This document shows, piece by piece, positions 8,006 to 16,689 of a stretch of DNA of 64,000 nt. Both the position numbers and the translations under genes were made by a program. How positions within the stretch are numbered: position 1 is the first letter of the stretch; each line of letters begins with the position of its first letter. Under the pieces are notes generated by a model. It saw nothing but the letters and a program-made list of their open reading frames with translations, made no database searches and was not told where the DNA came from. The DNA comes from Leptospira harrisiae (GTDB taxonomy: Bacteria; Spirochaetota; Leptospiria; Leptospirales; Leptospiraceae): the NCBI RefSeq assembly GCF_002811945.1, contig NZ_NPDX01000001.1, forward strand, positions 922,501-986,500, read 5' to 3'.

Positions 8006-8872
8006 TCAAACCCATTTATTAATGTGCTTCGATAATAAGAGGTTTTTGTAGATAGCTCTTAAAACAAAGCCAATCACAATCAATTGAATCGGAAGAAAAA
8101 CCATATCCCATTGATGTTCGGTCAAATTGGTTACATATGGACCCTTACTATCGAATGGAAGTGAAATTGGATACCGTATGAGCACCGTTAAGGTTGTAAC
8201 AACAATTGTGTCCGCAAAACCAAAATAATATGGGAGAGGGTATCGTTTTTGGTTCAGATGATAGAGAACGATCATTACAACAATACTCATTGGTTCTAAA
8301 AGTAAGTAATTGGAACTATCAAAAGTTGGTAATGATAGGAGTGCTATTCGATAAGCCGCATGGCAATAAATCCATGATAATGGTGAAGAATTAAAGGTAA
8401 AGATTCTCTGATCAGTCTGAGTTGTTTGGAAACGTACTTTTCCCATTTCCTGGAGTAACCAAATAAGGAGAAAAAAACAGGCAAACCGACTGACGATTCC
8501 GCGATACGTTCCTCCATCGGGAGAGAAAATCATAACAAAAATATTACCTATTACTGCAAAATTGATATAACGGTTAAACCAAGGGAGGAATTTTTGTTGT
8601 TTTGATTCAGGTAAACTTACATAACCAATGACGGCTCCTAATCCAAGTGGCAGAAGTAAAATTAGTTTACTAAAGCCCATGATTGCAATCGAATCATAAT
8701 GAGATAAAAAAATGAATTGAAACGCAGCTATCAAAGATATGGTGGTTGTGGTGATAAAAAGAATTGTCTGGTGGTAACTTGCCAGGTAACAAGCGAGAGA
8801 TACAGCTAAAATGACAACTATACTATTCCAAAGGAGTATAGTGAGATCTACTTCTTGTCCGTTATACATCAT
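8006..8872 (-). CDS. Multi-pass membrane protein, unknown function
   Basis: I do not recognise the family. The 288-residue product is strongly hydrophobic, with about eight predicted membrane spans (first near residues 10-30, last near 255-275) and short polar loops such as SPDGGTYRGIVSR and KGPYVTNLTEHQWD. It has no signal peptide cleavage motif and no visible catalytic motif. It is isolated: both flanks are gene-poor and decayed, and no operon partner is close. An integral inner-membrane protein is the most that can be said. Confidence 0.6.
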   Translation of the reverse strand: MMYNGQEVDLTILLWNSIVVILAVSLACYLASYHQTILFITTTTISLIAAFQFIFLSHYDSIAIMGFSKLILLLPLGLGAVIGYVSLPESKQQKFLPWFNRYINFAVIGNIFVMIFSPDGGTYRGIVSRFACFFLLIWLLQEMGKVRFQTTQTDQRIFTFNSSPLSWIYCHAAYRIALLSLPTFDSSNYLLLEPMSIVVMIVLYHLNQKRYPLPYYFGFADTIVVTTLTVLIRYPISLPFDSKGPYVTNLTEHQWDMVFLPIQLIVIGFVLRAIYKNLLLSKHINKWV

Positions 8873-9078
8873 GATTGGCCTCTGGATTGTATGATTCTGA
8901 GATCAATAACGAGCAGTACCAAGTTTTTTTTTCAATCATACTTTTCGTAATGATATGTAGCAGGATTTTGTAAACGTTTTCCAAAGTTTAATCCGTTAGG
9001 AGAGTATTGTGATTCAGGCATTACCATGTCTCAAAATCTAAATCTACAGTTTCGGAGAATTCTTCCGAAAATATTCTA

Positions 9079-9100
9079 GTTCTCTAGTAGAATAGAGAAC
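9079..9100. repeat. 8-bp inverted repeat
   Basis: GTTCTCTA (9079-9086) and TAGAGAAC (9093-9100) are perfectly complementary around a 6-nt loop. No flanking gene start lies within 600 bp, so its role is unclear. Confidence 0.5.
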
Positions 9101-9263
9101 TTACAAGGTGGAGGCTGGATTCTCCTTTTACGAGGGAAATCGTATGTCGGCCTTTTGCCGTGTTTTTGTAAGAGTTTGCGGCTAAGGAATAACTGATTCA
9201 CTATAGTTAAACCAATAGTCTCGCTCCAAACAAGATTTTTTCTTATAGAGGACGTAATCTAGA

Positions 9264-9350
9264 ATGAGACATAATTAGGCGGGTAGCTTACCAAACCCCC
9301 TCCCGAGTTAGGGTGGAGGGGAGTGGCTCGTGGGATGTGTGCAACTTCCC
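9264..9350 (+). repeat. Dispersed GC-rich hairpin element, copy B
   Basis: Begins with GAGACATAAT and contains CCCCCTCCC, GAGTTA, then GGGTGGAGGGG, which can fold into a GC-rich hairpin, followed by GTGGCTCGTGGG and TGCAACTTCCC. The same order of elements is found at 14016-14095. It stands out from the AT-rich background. Confidence 0.7.
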
Positions 9351-9734
9351 TTATCAAAAACCAAACCGTTTGAAAACAATTTCCCAAAATTCACGAATAT
9401 TATTTCGAATTTGTTCATCTTTCGGAAAGGATAGGTCTGGTTTACAAAAACTGCGGTTCTATATTCGCGACACAATAATTAGATGCGATTGGCAAAGCCT
9501 CTGGCTTCTCCTGAAGTCAGGTTGTTAGAGTCCATTTTTGCTTGTGATGAAAAAATACCCTAACAAGCGTATGTGAGAATAAATGTTTTAGTTCTAAAAA
9601 GTTTTCAGTTAATTCAATTCATTGTGAGATTAGCTCTGGAGAGACAATCTTGGAAAAGAAAGGAATTGTCTGAATTGAAAACTGTAGAAACCTATTTTGA
9701 TTCTATTCATTCAATTTGATAAAAGACTTTTTCA

Positions 9735-10092
9735 TTGAACGGAAATTTGGGCAGAGTAACCGGAGCAGATGTTAAATGTAAGGTGGATGTACGAAAACCG
9801 ACCGATGGTTCGACTTATAAAGCATTTCTTGTTGATTGGATACTCAAAGCAAATACTAGATACCAGAATTTGGACAGAGTGGGCACCTTGTTTACAACCA
9901 ATGCAAATGCGATTTTCAATCCAGTGAATATTGCATTAGTAGCAGGTAATACAGTAAAACCTAATCCAGGAGGAAGTCAATATATCTGGACCGGTTGGTA
10001 ATAACAATTCTTCACTTTCTATGTTTCAAGAATCCAACCCTGGATATACTTGCAATACTTTGAAGCACTTGATTTGCGTGGAACAACCATAA
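9735..10092 (+). pseudogene. Truncated, frameshifted DUF1554 lipoprotein gene
   Basis: The frame from 9735 to 10001 gives NGNLGRVTGADVKC..GSTYKAFLVDWIL..GTLFTTNANAIFNP..YIWTGW, a good match to the Leptospira DUF1554 lipoprotein domain. The signal peptide and N-terminal part are missing, with an in-frame stop just upstream of the TTG at 9735. After TGW the frame hits TAA TAA, but shifting by one base continues to 10092 with YTCNTLKHLICVEQP, which matches the conserved cysteine-containing C-terminus of the family. So the gene lost its 5' end and took a one-base frameshift near 10001. Confidence 0.8.
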
Positions 10093-10176
10093 GTTAAGAA
10101 TATTTATTTTTTTTAATTTAAATCTAAGTGATTAAAGTCAAAAAAAGCCTTATGCTGGAGGTTAAAAGAGAAGAAA

Positions 10177-10199
10177 TCTAGGGACTCACCGTCCCTAGA
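10177..10199 (+). terminator. Hairpin, possible terminator of the DUF1554 remnant
   Basis: TCTAGGGAC (10177-10185) pairs perfectly with GTCCCTAGA (10191-10199) around a 5-nt loop; GCGGAGTTTTT follows on the plus strand. The T-run starts 7 nt after the stem, so as a terminator it is imperfect. It lies between the DUF1554 remnant and the end of the convergent lipoprotein gene. Confidence 0.5.
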
Positions 10200-10208
10200 G
10201 CGGAGTTT

Positions 10209-10595
10209 TTATTTTCCTTTTTTTGCTGTTTTTTGTTTTTCAATCCAGCCATCACCAGTTAATTCATATTTAACTTCTCCATAAAGGAAAAAGTAATATG
10301 AGCTTGCATTGATTTGAGTATTTGTAAGAAACTTAACTCCATTCTCATTGCATGCTTTTTGGATTACTTCGGCACTCATACGAGATACACGAGTGTCTCC
10401 TAATGGGAACAATACAAAAGGAACTGAATATTCAGCTTTAATTGCCTGTGGTTTCTTTTCGTATTCTTTGTTAAAATCAATTTCTTCTTCCGAAACAAAA
10501 GCATAATTCCCTTGTATAGAAACACAGTTAGATGCAAAAGTAATCAAAAATAACATGAGAATAACAGATAGTGATTTTTTGTTAAGTGTTTTCAT
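10209..10595 (-). CDS. Small lipoprotein, unknown function
   Basis: A 128-residue product with a signal peptide and a lipobox-like end (TFASNC, Cys24). The mature part contains EYSVPFVLFPLGDTRVSRMSAEVIQKACNENGVKFLT, a pattern of short secreted spirochaete lipoproteins that I cannot place in a named family; it recalls TRL-like proteins. It ends in a short Lys-rich tail. One base separates it from the upstream lipoprotein gene, so both are surely co-transcribed. Confidence 0.75.
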   Translation of the reverse strand: MKTLNKKSLSVILMLFLITFASNCVSIQGNYAFVSEEEIDFNKEYEKKPQAIKAEYSVPFVLFPLGDTRVSRMSAEVIQKACNENGVKFLTNTQINASSYYFFLYGEVKYELTGDGWIEKQKTAKKGK

Positions 10596-10596
10596 A

Positions 10597-10950
10597 TTAT
10601 TTTCCTCCGCTTGTCAATTTCCAACATTCCGCAACGACACTATAACTTTCCGTTGCAATAAAGGCTTGTTCATTTCTAGCAAAATTTAACTGAACGTTCT
10701 TCGCTAAGTCGCATGAATGTTTTGATTGAGCCTCATCTAAAAGTGTTGAATAGTTTTTGTAATCACCTATTTGAATGCCAATAATATAAAATACTGCGTT
10801 AGTCGATGTAACCGAACTATTTACTAACTCGTATTTGACGTTCTTGCCTGTGAAAACAGGCTTTGTGCTCATGTATTTAACTGCAGGTGTGCTACAATTA
10901 GCAATTGCAATAACCAAAATGGCAATGAAAAATATGGACATTTTTCTCAT
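10597..10950 (-). CDS. Small lipoprotein, unknown function
   Basis: A 117-residue lipoprotein with signal peptide and lipobox IAIANC (Cys19). The mature part has three cysteines and a region (VFYIIGIQIGDYKNYSTLLDEAQSKHSCDLAKNVQLNF) that reads like a short alpha/beta domain; I do not recognise a family. GGAGAAAC follows the expected ribosome-binding position just before the ATG. It is the first gene of a two-lipoprotein operon with the 10209-10595 gene, only 1 nt apart, and the pair probably acts together in the envelope. Confidence 0.75.
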   Translation of the reverse strand: MRKMSIFFIAILVIAIANCSTPAVKYMSTKPVFTGKNVKYELVNSSVTSTNAVFYIIGIQIGDYKNYSTLLDEAQSKHSCDLAKNVQLNFARNEQAFIATESYSVVAECWKLTSGGK

Positions 10951-11434
10951 GTGTTTCTCCTTAATTCAGATCAGGAAATAGCTGGAGCTTTGAATGTCAA
11001 ACAAAAGAATCGTAAACACAGGCTAATTAAAGTTATTTTAACTTTTTTTTCCAAATTACCATTCCAAATATCAAAACACCAATCCAAGGTTAAGTTTGCA
11101 CCGCCTGATCCGTGTTTTAATGTTGGGGGGCAAAACAGGGATTCGTTGGGTCTTTCGATAAAAATATAATATTCTACTTATTACTTGCAATTGTTTCTTT
11201 TCTTATGAAGATACTGAAAATAATCTGCGATCAGGCTTTGACTAGGATAATAAAAATTCTAGTGCTCTAATGCGCCTATTCCAGTATTTTTTGTATTGTC
11301 GCTGTGTTCTGCAACAAACTCAAAAAGAATATTGTGTTTGTTTCGGTTTAAAAAAACTTTTGCGCAGTTTTCTCTTTTATTAAGAAACCCTGTAGGCTTT
11401 GTTAGAATTGTCTTCAAACTCTGCTGGAAGATTG
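10951..11434. other. Intergenic region, no gene seen
   Basis: This 484-bp AT-rich stretch carries the promoter side of the two-lipoprotein operon and the 3' flank of the acyltransferase gene. A short G-run (GGGGGGC near 11128) is the only compositional oddity. Short open frames here lack protein-like sequence. Confidence 0.45.
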
Positions 11435-12640
11435 TTACTTTACTGATTCTTTTTTTGAGTTGGTTTTTAGCCGCTCTTTCCAAAATAAAAACGGATACTC
11501 AACTAAGAGATATAGTAAGTAACTAATACAAAATGTAAGAAATAGAAAATTGATTACCGTAGAACCGTAATCGAACCAATTTGCGGTACCAATTTTGTTG
11601 ATCTTGGCTGTTGCGCTCTTGATTGCCAGAATGGCAATCATACCATTCCAAAGATACATTGTATAACTTAAGCGGGCAATAGGTCGAAATATTCTAAGTT
11701 CAAAGAAAGATTTTAAAATGTTTTGCTCTGAGAGACAGAGCAAAAGAAGCATGCCGAAGATGATATTGTATCCGTTAAAAGAAAACACATAATAAAAAAA
11801 TGGGAAGCTATGTTGTGAAAAAAACAAAGTCGATCCATACCCAAGTAAAATGATTGGAATTAGAATATTTTGGAATCGTTTGACCAGTGTTTGAATGTTC
11901 CAATGTAAATGTAAATCCATTACAATGACTCCAGCAATCAGGTCGTCGAATCGAAAATGGAAAGAGTGGTGATTCGGATATTGGGTTGCTGAATCGAAAT
12001 AAGAGAATATTCTAAAAAAAAGTGGAACTAAATACAGAAAGAAAAGGAACAACAATCGGCTCCCTTTTGCTAAACGAAATATTACAAAAGCGGAGAGAAA
12101 TGGAAGTATTAAATAGAACTTCTCCTCTATTGATAACGACCAAGTGTGAACATTATAACTCTGAAAATAATCAGACATATAAATTAAATCGAATTTAAAA
12201 TTTTCTATTTGTGCTAGAACTGATTCGGCAGACGCAGCAAGTTCTGCTGTCCCAGTCGCTTGTGAGTTCACTAAGGTTTCCGCGATTTTTAAGGCTACCA
12301 AATGCGCTAAGATCAAATAAAAATAGTAGGCTGGAAATATTCTTAAAGAACGGTTAATAAAAAATAATCTAAAATTTATTTGGCGTTTTTTTTCCCATTC
12401 TTTCATAAGACCAAAGGAAATTAAATAGCCACTTAAAACAAAAAATAGGGCGACTCCAGATTGTAATCCCGGATAGATAATTGCAATATATCCTGTAAAC
12501 ATCCCAGTAAACTCAAGGAAAGGAGAAGTATGAAAAATTAAAATACCTAAAATTGCGAAAGCCCGTAGACCATTTAGAGATTCGATTTCCCCAGCTCTTT
12601 GTCTAAAAACAGATAAAAAAGCATCTTTCAGCACTGACAT
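11435..12640 (-). CDS. Acyltransferase 3 family membrane protein (OafA-like)
   Basis: A 401-residue integral membrane acyltransferase. The N-terminus has the family signature SLNGLRAFAILGILIFHTSPF with the catalytic-type His near residue 37, followed by GVALFFVLSGYLISFGL near 80 and about ten membrane spans. SIEEKFYLILPFL near residue 170 is also typical. Members of this family O-acylate sugars of LPS, capsule or peptidoglycan using a cytoplasmic acyl-CoA donor; the substrate here is unknown. No polysaccharide genes adjoin it. The gene is divergent from the sigma factor gene across a 215-bp gap. Confidence 0.9.
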   Translation of the reverse strand: MSVLKDAFLSVFRQRAGEIESLNGLRAFAILGILIFHTSPFLEFTGMFTGYIAIIYPGLQSGVALFFVLSGYLISFGLMKEWEKKRQINFRLFFINRSLRIFPAYYFYLILAHLVALKIAETLVNSQATGTAELAASAESVLAQIENFKFDLIYMSDYFQSYNVHTWSLSIEEKFYLILPFLSAFVIFRLAKGSRLLFLFFLYLVPLFFRIFSYFDSATQYPNHHSFHFRFDDLIAGVIVMDLHLHWNIQTLVKRFQNILIPIILLGYGSTLFFSQHSFPFFYYVFSFNGYNIIFGMLLLLCLSEQNILKSFFELRIFRPIARLSYTMYLWNGMIAILAIKSATAKINKIGTANWFDYGSTVINFLFLTFCISYLLYLLVEYPFLFWKERLKTNSKKESVK

Positions 12641-12855
12641 ATAGTGATATTACCTACTGGGATTTAATTGAAACCAAGGATCTTAAGTTTAATCCAAAAA
12701 ATAACATTCAAATTTATCAAAGTTCCGGAGACAAGAAATAAAGACGGCTAATTCCATAATTCATCGGATTCCTTTTCCGAATAGAATCAAAAAAAATAAG
12801 AGTTTCCTCTCTTTTTTTGCGAACTAAATTGGATTAGGCTGGGACTTTTAATCGT

Positions 12856-13434
12856 ATGAATGACAAATCCTATATTGAACTTTTAAACCAATCGAAGTCT
12901 GGTGATCACAGAGCTTGGACTGTATTACAAAATCGGTTCTCTCGTTTTGCGACCAAATTTGCATCTAAGATGATCAACGATGATGATCTTTCGCAGGATG
13001 TGGTGCAGGAATCTTTTTGGGATTTGTATCAAAATCTAGAAAAAATAACATCGCCAGTGGCCTTTCCTACACTTTTGAAAAGGGCAATTATTAAACACAG
13101 TGACCGCATTTTACGGAAAAAGGAAAACCAAAATTTAGTTTTTGTGGATCCGAAGCAAATAGATCAAAATTCTGATGAGTTAGATTCCTCGTATTTTGAG
13201 AAAGAATGTTATGAAACAATATTTAACAATGTAAATAAATTAGATCCCGATGATCAGAAGTTAGTTGAACTTTATTATTACAAAAATTATTCGTTAGATG
13301 AAATTTCAAAATCAGAGGGCAAAACATTATCATTTATCAAAAAAAGACATGTTTACGTCAAAAAAATTCTCAGAAACGGAATCGGTGAGACGTTTCGGCC
13401 TGAGGCCAACTCGCAATTTATGATGGTAGCTTAG
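12856..13434 (+). CDS. ECF-like RNA polymerase sigma factor
   Basis: A 192-residue sigma-70 family protein. Region 2 spans about residues 20-85 (FATKFASKMINDDDLSQDVVQESFWDLYQ, the core-binding/-10 part), and region 4 about 125-175 (LDPDDQKLVELYYYKNYSLDEISKSEGKTLSFIKKR, a -35 helix-turn-helix). No region 3 is present, as in ECF sigma factors. No anti-sigma gene is adjacent. Its stop codon lies inside the ribosome-binding site of the clpP gene that follows 9 bp later, so the two are co-expressed; a role in envelope or protein-stress response is a reasonable inference. Confidence 0.85.
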   Translation: MNDKSYIELLNQSKSGDHRAWTVLQNRFSRFATKFASKMINDDDLSQDVVQESFWDLYQNLEKITSPVAFPTLLKRAIIKHSDRILRKKENQNLVFVDPKQIDQNSDELDSSYFEKECYETIFNNVNKLDPDDQKLVELYYYKNYSLDEISKSEGKTLSFIKKRHVYVKKILRNGIGETFRPEANSQFMMVA

Positions 13435-13443
13435 GAGATAAAA

Positions 13444-14004
13444 TTGGAAACAACTCAAGTTTACTCTAATGGACAAATCGAAAATGTATATCTGGAACAA
13501 CGTAAAGTATTTCTTTGGGGGGAAGTTAACGATAACTCTGCAAGATATTTAATCGATCGTTTTTTGTATTTAGAAGCTATGGATCCAACAAGACCAATTC
13601 ATTTATACATTCACTCTCCCGGAGGGTCAACTTATGCAGGTTTGGCGATACTTGATGTAATGAAGAGCCTCCATAATCCTGTTTATACTACTTGTTTAGG
13701 AATGGCCATGTCTTTTGGTGCTGTTTTACTTCTATCAGGAGCAAAAGGAAATCGGTTTGCATATCCTCACAGTAAAGTGCTCATCCACCAGCCACATGTG
13801 ATGGGAGAATTCAAAGGTCCTGCGGAAGACATTCGTATATTTGCTGAGTCGGTAAGAAGAGAAAAAGACCTGTTAAATGAAATTATGGCTAAGGCAACCG
13901 GCCAACCTTTAGAAAAACTGATGGAGGATACGGAAAGAGATACTTGGTTTTCGGCAAAGGAAGCACTCGAATATGGAATCATTGATAAAATTATCGGTGA
14001 TTGA
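13444..14004 (+). CDS. clpP: ATP-dependent Clp protease proteolytic subunit
   Basis: A 186-residue ClpP-family serine protease that forms the barrel of the Clp complex. Catalytic Ser is in GMAMSFGAVLLLSGAKG (about residue 92), His in HSKVLIHQP (about 117) and Asp in the ERDTW segment (about 163-168). The GGS turn (LYIHSPGGSTYAGLAI) is intact. The start is TTG, set by an AGGAG at 13434-13438 that overlaps the sigma factor stop. No ATPase partner (clpX) follows, unlike the common clpPX arrangement, so this may be a secondary ClpP copy. A GC-rich hairpin repeat follows the stop. Confidence 0.93.
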   Translation: METTQVYSNGQIENVYLEQRKVFLWGEVNDNSARYLIDRFLYLEAMDPTRPIHLYIHSPGGSTYAGLAILDVMKSLHNPVYTTCLGMAMSFGAVLLLSGAKGNRFAYPHSKVLIHQPHVMGEFKGPAEDIRIFAESVRREKDLLNEIMAKATGQPLEKLMEDTERDTWFSAKEALEYGIIDKIIGD

Positions 14005-14015
14005 ATTCAATTAAG

Positions 14016-14095
14016 GAGACATAATGTCGTGCGCAAATTGACAACCCCCCACCCGAGTTAGGGTGGAGGGGAGTGGCTTGTGGGATTTGCGAAAA
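14016..14095 (+). repeat. Dispersed GC-rich hairpin element, copy C
   Basis: Starts GAGACATAAT, then CCCCCCACCC-GAGTTA-GGGTGGAGGGG (hairpin 14045-14071), then GTGGCTTGTGGG. It matches the 9264-9350 element. It begins 12 bp after the clpP stop and could act as that operon's transcript end, although no T-run follows. The rest of the gap to 14295 holds no gene. Confidence 0.7.
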
Positions 14096-14295
14096 ACCCT
14101 TCTATTCTAATTTCCAGATTTTTACAAGATACATCCCAAATTCTCCAATTTAATTTTCAATCTTTTCGCGTTTTTGCAGGGGTATTCCTTGAATGTACTG
14201 AATATATGAACCTATTTTTTCAAAAAATATACACCGGTCCTCAATTTAGTTTGTTCAAATGCAACCAATGGGTTTGCAACGGTGGCACTTGATTT

Positions 14296-15141
14296 TTACT
14301 GCAAAGGTTTTATCTCACGAAATACAATTGATCCTAAAAAACATGGGATCACTAAGAAAGCATTGATACTTCCATGAACCAATACCATCAAAGGAAAACC
14401 AAAAATGTATTTTGGAAAATCAGAGTAAAATTCATGAAAGAGAGCTATTAGGAAAGTGAGGCAAAGAAAAAACAAACTACACCTACCCAAAAATTGAGAT
14501 ATCCTGTTTGGGTTTTGAGATAAAATCTTTGAATGTAGAATAGCAACAGGAAGTAAAATGGAATATCCAACCACACCCAATTTTTTTAAAAATGGATTTC
14601 CGTAGATTCCAAATGCGATGATCAGAAAAAAAATAACAATTGCCAGATTAAAAAATATAGCGATTTTTGTGCTTAGGTTCCTCGCTGAAAGGTAACTGAT
14701 CCCCGATAAAAACAGCCAACCTATGAAACAACTATGAATGGCTGCATAGTAACTCCAGGTAGTTTGATATCCAAGTAAGTGGCATTCATTCATACCACAA
14801 AAGAACCAAATTGAAGAAAGAAAACCAAATCCCAATGGAACTAATTTGATCCAAGTATGGAACAGAAATAAATTTTTCCAGTAGATTCTACAAAATAAAA
14901 TTATTCCAAATCCTGAAAAAAAAGTCCACGTAATGGTTAACTTTGGTATATTACAATTAATTGCTAAAAGCAAAAGAAAAAAAGAAATCAAGTGAACTTG
15001 TTTATATATTTTTGATTGGAACAAAAAGAATCGATTACTGAAAAATGGTGCAATTAAATATCCGAAACTAAGTATTACCAGTAATATACAATTTTCGTTC
15101 ATTAGGCAGATTAAAAATGTCACAGATACAGAGATCAACAC
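14296..15141 (-). CDS. YndJ-like multi-pass membrane protein
   Basis: A 281-residue protein with eight to nine membrane spans. The C-terminal MVLVHGSINAFLVIP and the central YYAAIHSCFIGWLFLSGISYL recall the YndJ family of Bacillus membrane proteins, whose function is unknown; the match is by eye and moderate. The start is uncertain: the annotated ATG (15141) lies inside the divergent gene's first codons, and an internal ATG at 15102 (MNENCILLVIL) would remove the overlap. Its divergent partner encodes a CrtA-like protein, and the pair may be co-regulated from one shared promoter region. Confidence 0.65.
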   Translation of the reverse strand: MLISVSVTFLICLMNENCILLVILSFGYLIAPFFSNRFFLFQSKIYKQVHLISFFLLLLAINCNIPKLTITWTFFSGFGIILFCRIYWKNLFLFHTWIKLVPLGFGFLSSIWFFCGMNECHLLGYQTTWSYYAAIHSCFIGWLFLSGISYLSARNLSTKIAIFFNLAIVIFFLIIAFGIYGNPFLKKLGVVGYSILLPVAILHSKILSQNPNRISQFLGRCSLFFLCLTFLIALFHEFYSDFPKYIFGFPLMVLVHGSINAFLVIPCFLGSIVFREIKPLQ

Positions 15142-15827
15142 AAGAAATTTTTAGTTTTCATCTGATTGAATTGCGATTTTTCCAATTTCCTTATTATTTA
15201 TTTTTTTATCTGAAAGGAAAAAAAGTAAAAGGCCTCAATCATATAGAACGATTTGTTCCTATGCAATTGGGAGAATCTATCCTTTCCCCCAAAAGATATT
15301 TTTTTTCACGAATTGTTTTCCTTTTTCATTGGAAATCGGAAGAAGATTTGGAAATTTTTCTAAATAGTTTGGAGAACGATCCCATGACTTCTGGTTGGCA
15401 GATTCGATTACGATTGTATCGTCGATGGGGAAAATTAAAAGAATTAGATTCCGCCAAACTTTATTCTTTCCATTCAGAATTAACAAAACCGATTACTGCA
15501 ATAACAATTGCTAGGCTAAAGTTGTCACAGCTGATTCGATTTACAAAATGGGGGAAACCAGTAGAGAAACAAGTAAGGAATCATCCTGGAAAATCAATTG
15601 CTTTTGCTGCTTTTCGGCCCTTCGGAAATTTTTCAACTTTTAGTATTTGGAACTCGGAAAAAGAAATGCTCCAAATGGTCCATGGAAGGGATTCGATGAA
15701 AGATGGGTCGGAACATAAAGAAGCAATGATTGAAAGGAACCGAAAGGATTTCCATTATGAGTTTACAACACTTCGTTTTGAAATCATAAAAGAAATAGGA
15801 GTAAGAACTACATTTGGCATCATGTAA
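15117..15827 (+). CDS. Spheroidene monooxygenase (CrtA)-like protein
   Basis: A 236-residue protein resembling the CrtA/DUF3291-type dimeric alpha-beta barrel family. Shared features are the N-terminal FSFHLIELRFF strand, PITAITIARLKLSQLIRFTKWGKPV, a GKSIAFAAFRPFGNFSTFSIWNSEKEMLQMVHGRD segment and ERNRKDFHYEFTTLRFEI near the C-terminus. CrtA oxidises carotenoids in phototrophs, but no carotenoid genes are visible here and most relatives are uncharacterised, so the substrate is open. The first codons overlap the divergent membrane protein gene by up to 25 nt, which argues for a very compact shared promoter or for a shorter partner. Confidence 0.6.
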   Translation: MSQIQRSTQEIFSFHLIELRFFQFPYYLFFYLKGKKVKGLNHIERFVPMQLGESILSPKRYFFSRIVFLFHWKSEEDLEIFLNSLENDPMTSGWQIRLRLYRRWGKLKELDSAKLYSFHSELTKPITAITIARLKLSQLIRFTKWGKPVEKQVRNHPGKSIAFAAFRPFGNFSTFSIWNSEKEMLQMVHGRDSMKDGSEHKEAMIERNRKDFHYEFTTLRFEIIKEIGVRTTFGIM

Positions 15828-15910
15828 AATTCCTATGAATAGGACACCGTTTGTCTTATATAAGGCATACCGTAGATGTGATTTACTTCAAGATAAATCC
15901 ATTTTATTGT

Positions 15911-16594
15911 TTAATCTCCACCTTGCACAAAGAAAATCATCATCCATTTATTGTTTTTCTTTGAAAATCCTACACGATGGTCCATCGGGCTTCTTAAGTA
16001 TTGTTCGCAAACATATCCAACCTGTCCGTCAGAAATACATACCTTACTCCAGTTACATGGTTCCTTTGGATCTGGTTTTAGAGTTTCATCATATTCATTT
16101 TTAACAAACTCCCAGCTAAGTTGTGTTACTACGGCACCTTTTTTGGATGGTTTGTTGCGAATGTTGACCGTATTTCCTGTGATAAGTGAATAACTATAAG
16201 AATCTACTGATTCCGGGGTTTGAGTGAATAAAAAAGGAGCGGACCAGATATTGTCTTTATAAGCAAAACCAAGATTGATTGTTTGGGAAAATACCTTCCA
16301 AAAATCGGAATTTTTTGGATTTTGATTTAAATTCCAATACTTTAAAAATTTCGTTTTTCCCATCCCGTCTTCAGAAAAATCAAATGAAATCTTCGGATCA
16401 ACAATTGATTCGATAAATTTTATATCTTTGTCTGAGATTGCTTTTTCTAACTTTTGTTTAAAGGAAAAAAAATCTTTGTCTTCTCTAGATGTATCACTTG
16501 GTTTTAAAAAAATAGGATCAAAAGGCTCGCAAGGGAGGAGTGGGGAAAAGGTTGAGACTAAGATGAGAAAAACAATGGTAATGTGAATTTTCAT
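15911..16594 (-). CDS. Exported protein with bacterial SH3 domain
   Basis: A 227-residue secreted protein. Residues 1-22 are a signal peptide ending near LLPCE; the Cys could be a lipobox but the pattern is weak. Residues 130-200 form an SH3b domain: LITGNTVNIRNKPSKKGAVVTQLSWEFV.., then WSKVCISDGQVGYVCEQYLRSP. SH3b domains usually bind peptidoglycan or other envelope ligands. The region before it (residues 30-120) resembles a small helical stress-type domain with no recognised family. The gene is convergent with the CrtA-like gene and stands alone. Confidence 0.75.
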   Translation of the reverse strand: MKIHITIVFLILVSTFSPLLPCEPFDPIFLKPSDTSREDKDFFSFKQKLEKAISDKDIKFIESIVDPKISFDFSEDGMGKTKFLKYWNLNQNPKNSDFWKVFSQTINLGFAYKDNIWSAPFLFTQTPESVDSYSYSLITGNTVNIRNKPSKKGAVVTQLSWEFVKNEYDETLKPDPKEPCNWSKVCISDGQVGYVCEQYLRSPMDHRVGFSKKNNKWMMIFFVQGGD

Positions 16595-16689
16595 TTTCGT
16601 TCCTAATGTTTATAGTTTCTATTTAGTAGGCTATAATGGTATATTAATGTTACAATTGGCAACTCAATTTTTTTATGACTAAGACATTG

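Larger units (their letters stand above)
8873..9734. other. Long non-coding stretch with hairpin repeat
   Basis: This 862-bp region has no convincing gene. It holds an 8-bp inverted repeat (9079-9100), a near-palindrome around 9050-9070 (TTTCGGAGAATTCTTCCGAAA-like) and the dispersed GC-rich hairpin element at 9264-9350. A 71-residue open frame at 9313-9528 overlaps the repeat and has no protein-like features. Confidence 0.5.

Noticed and set aside
9313..9528. 71-residue open frame in the long gap
   Set aside because: It begins inside the dispersed GC-rich hairpin repeat and shows no domain, signal or coding-like composition.
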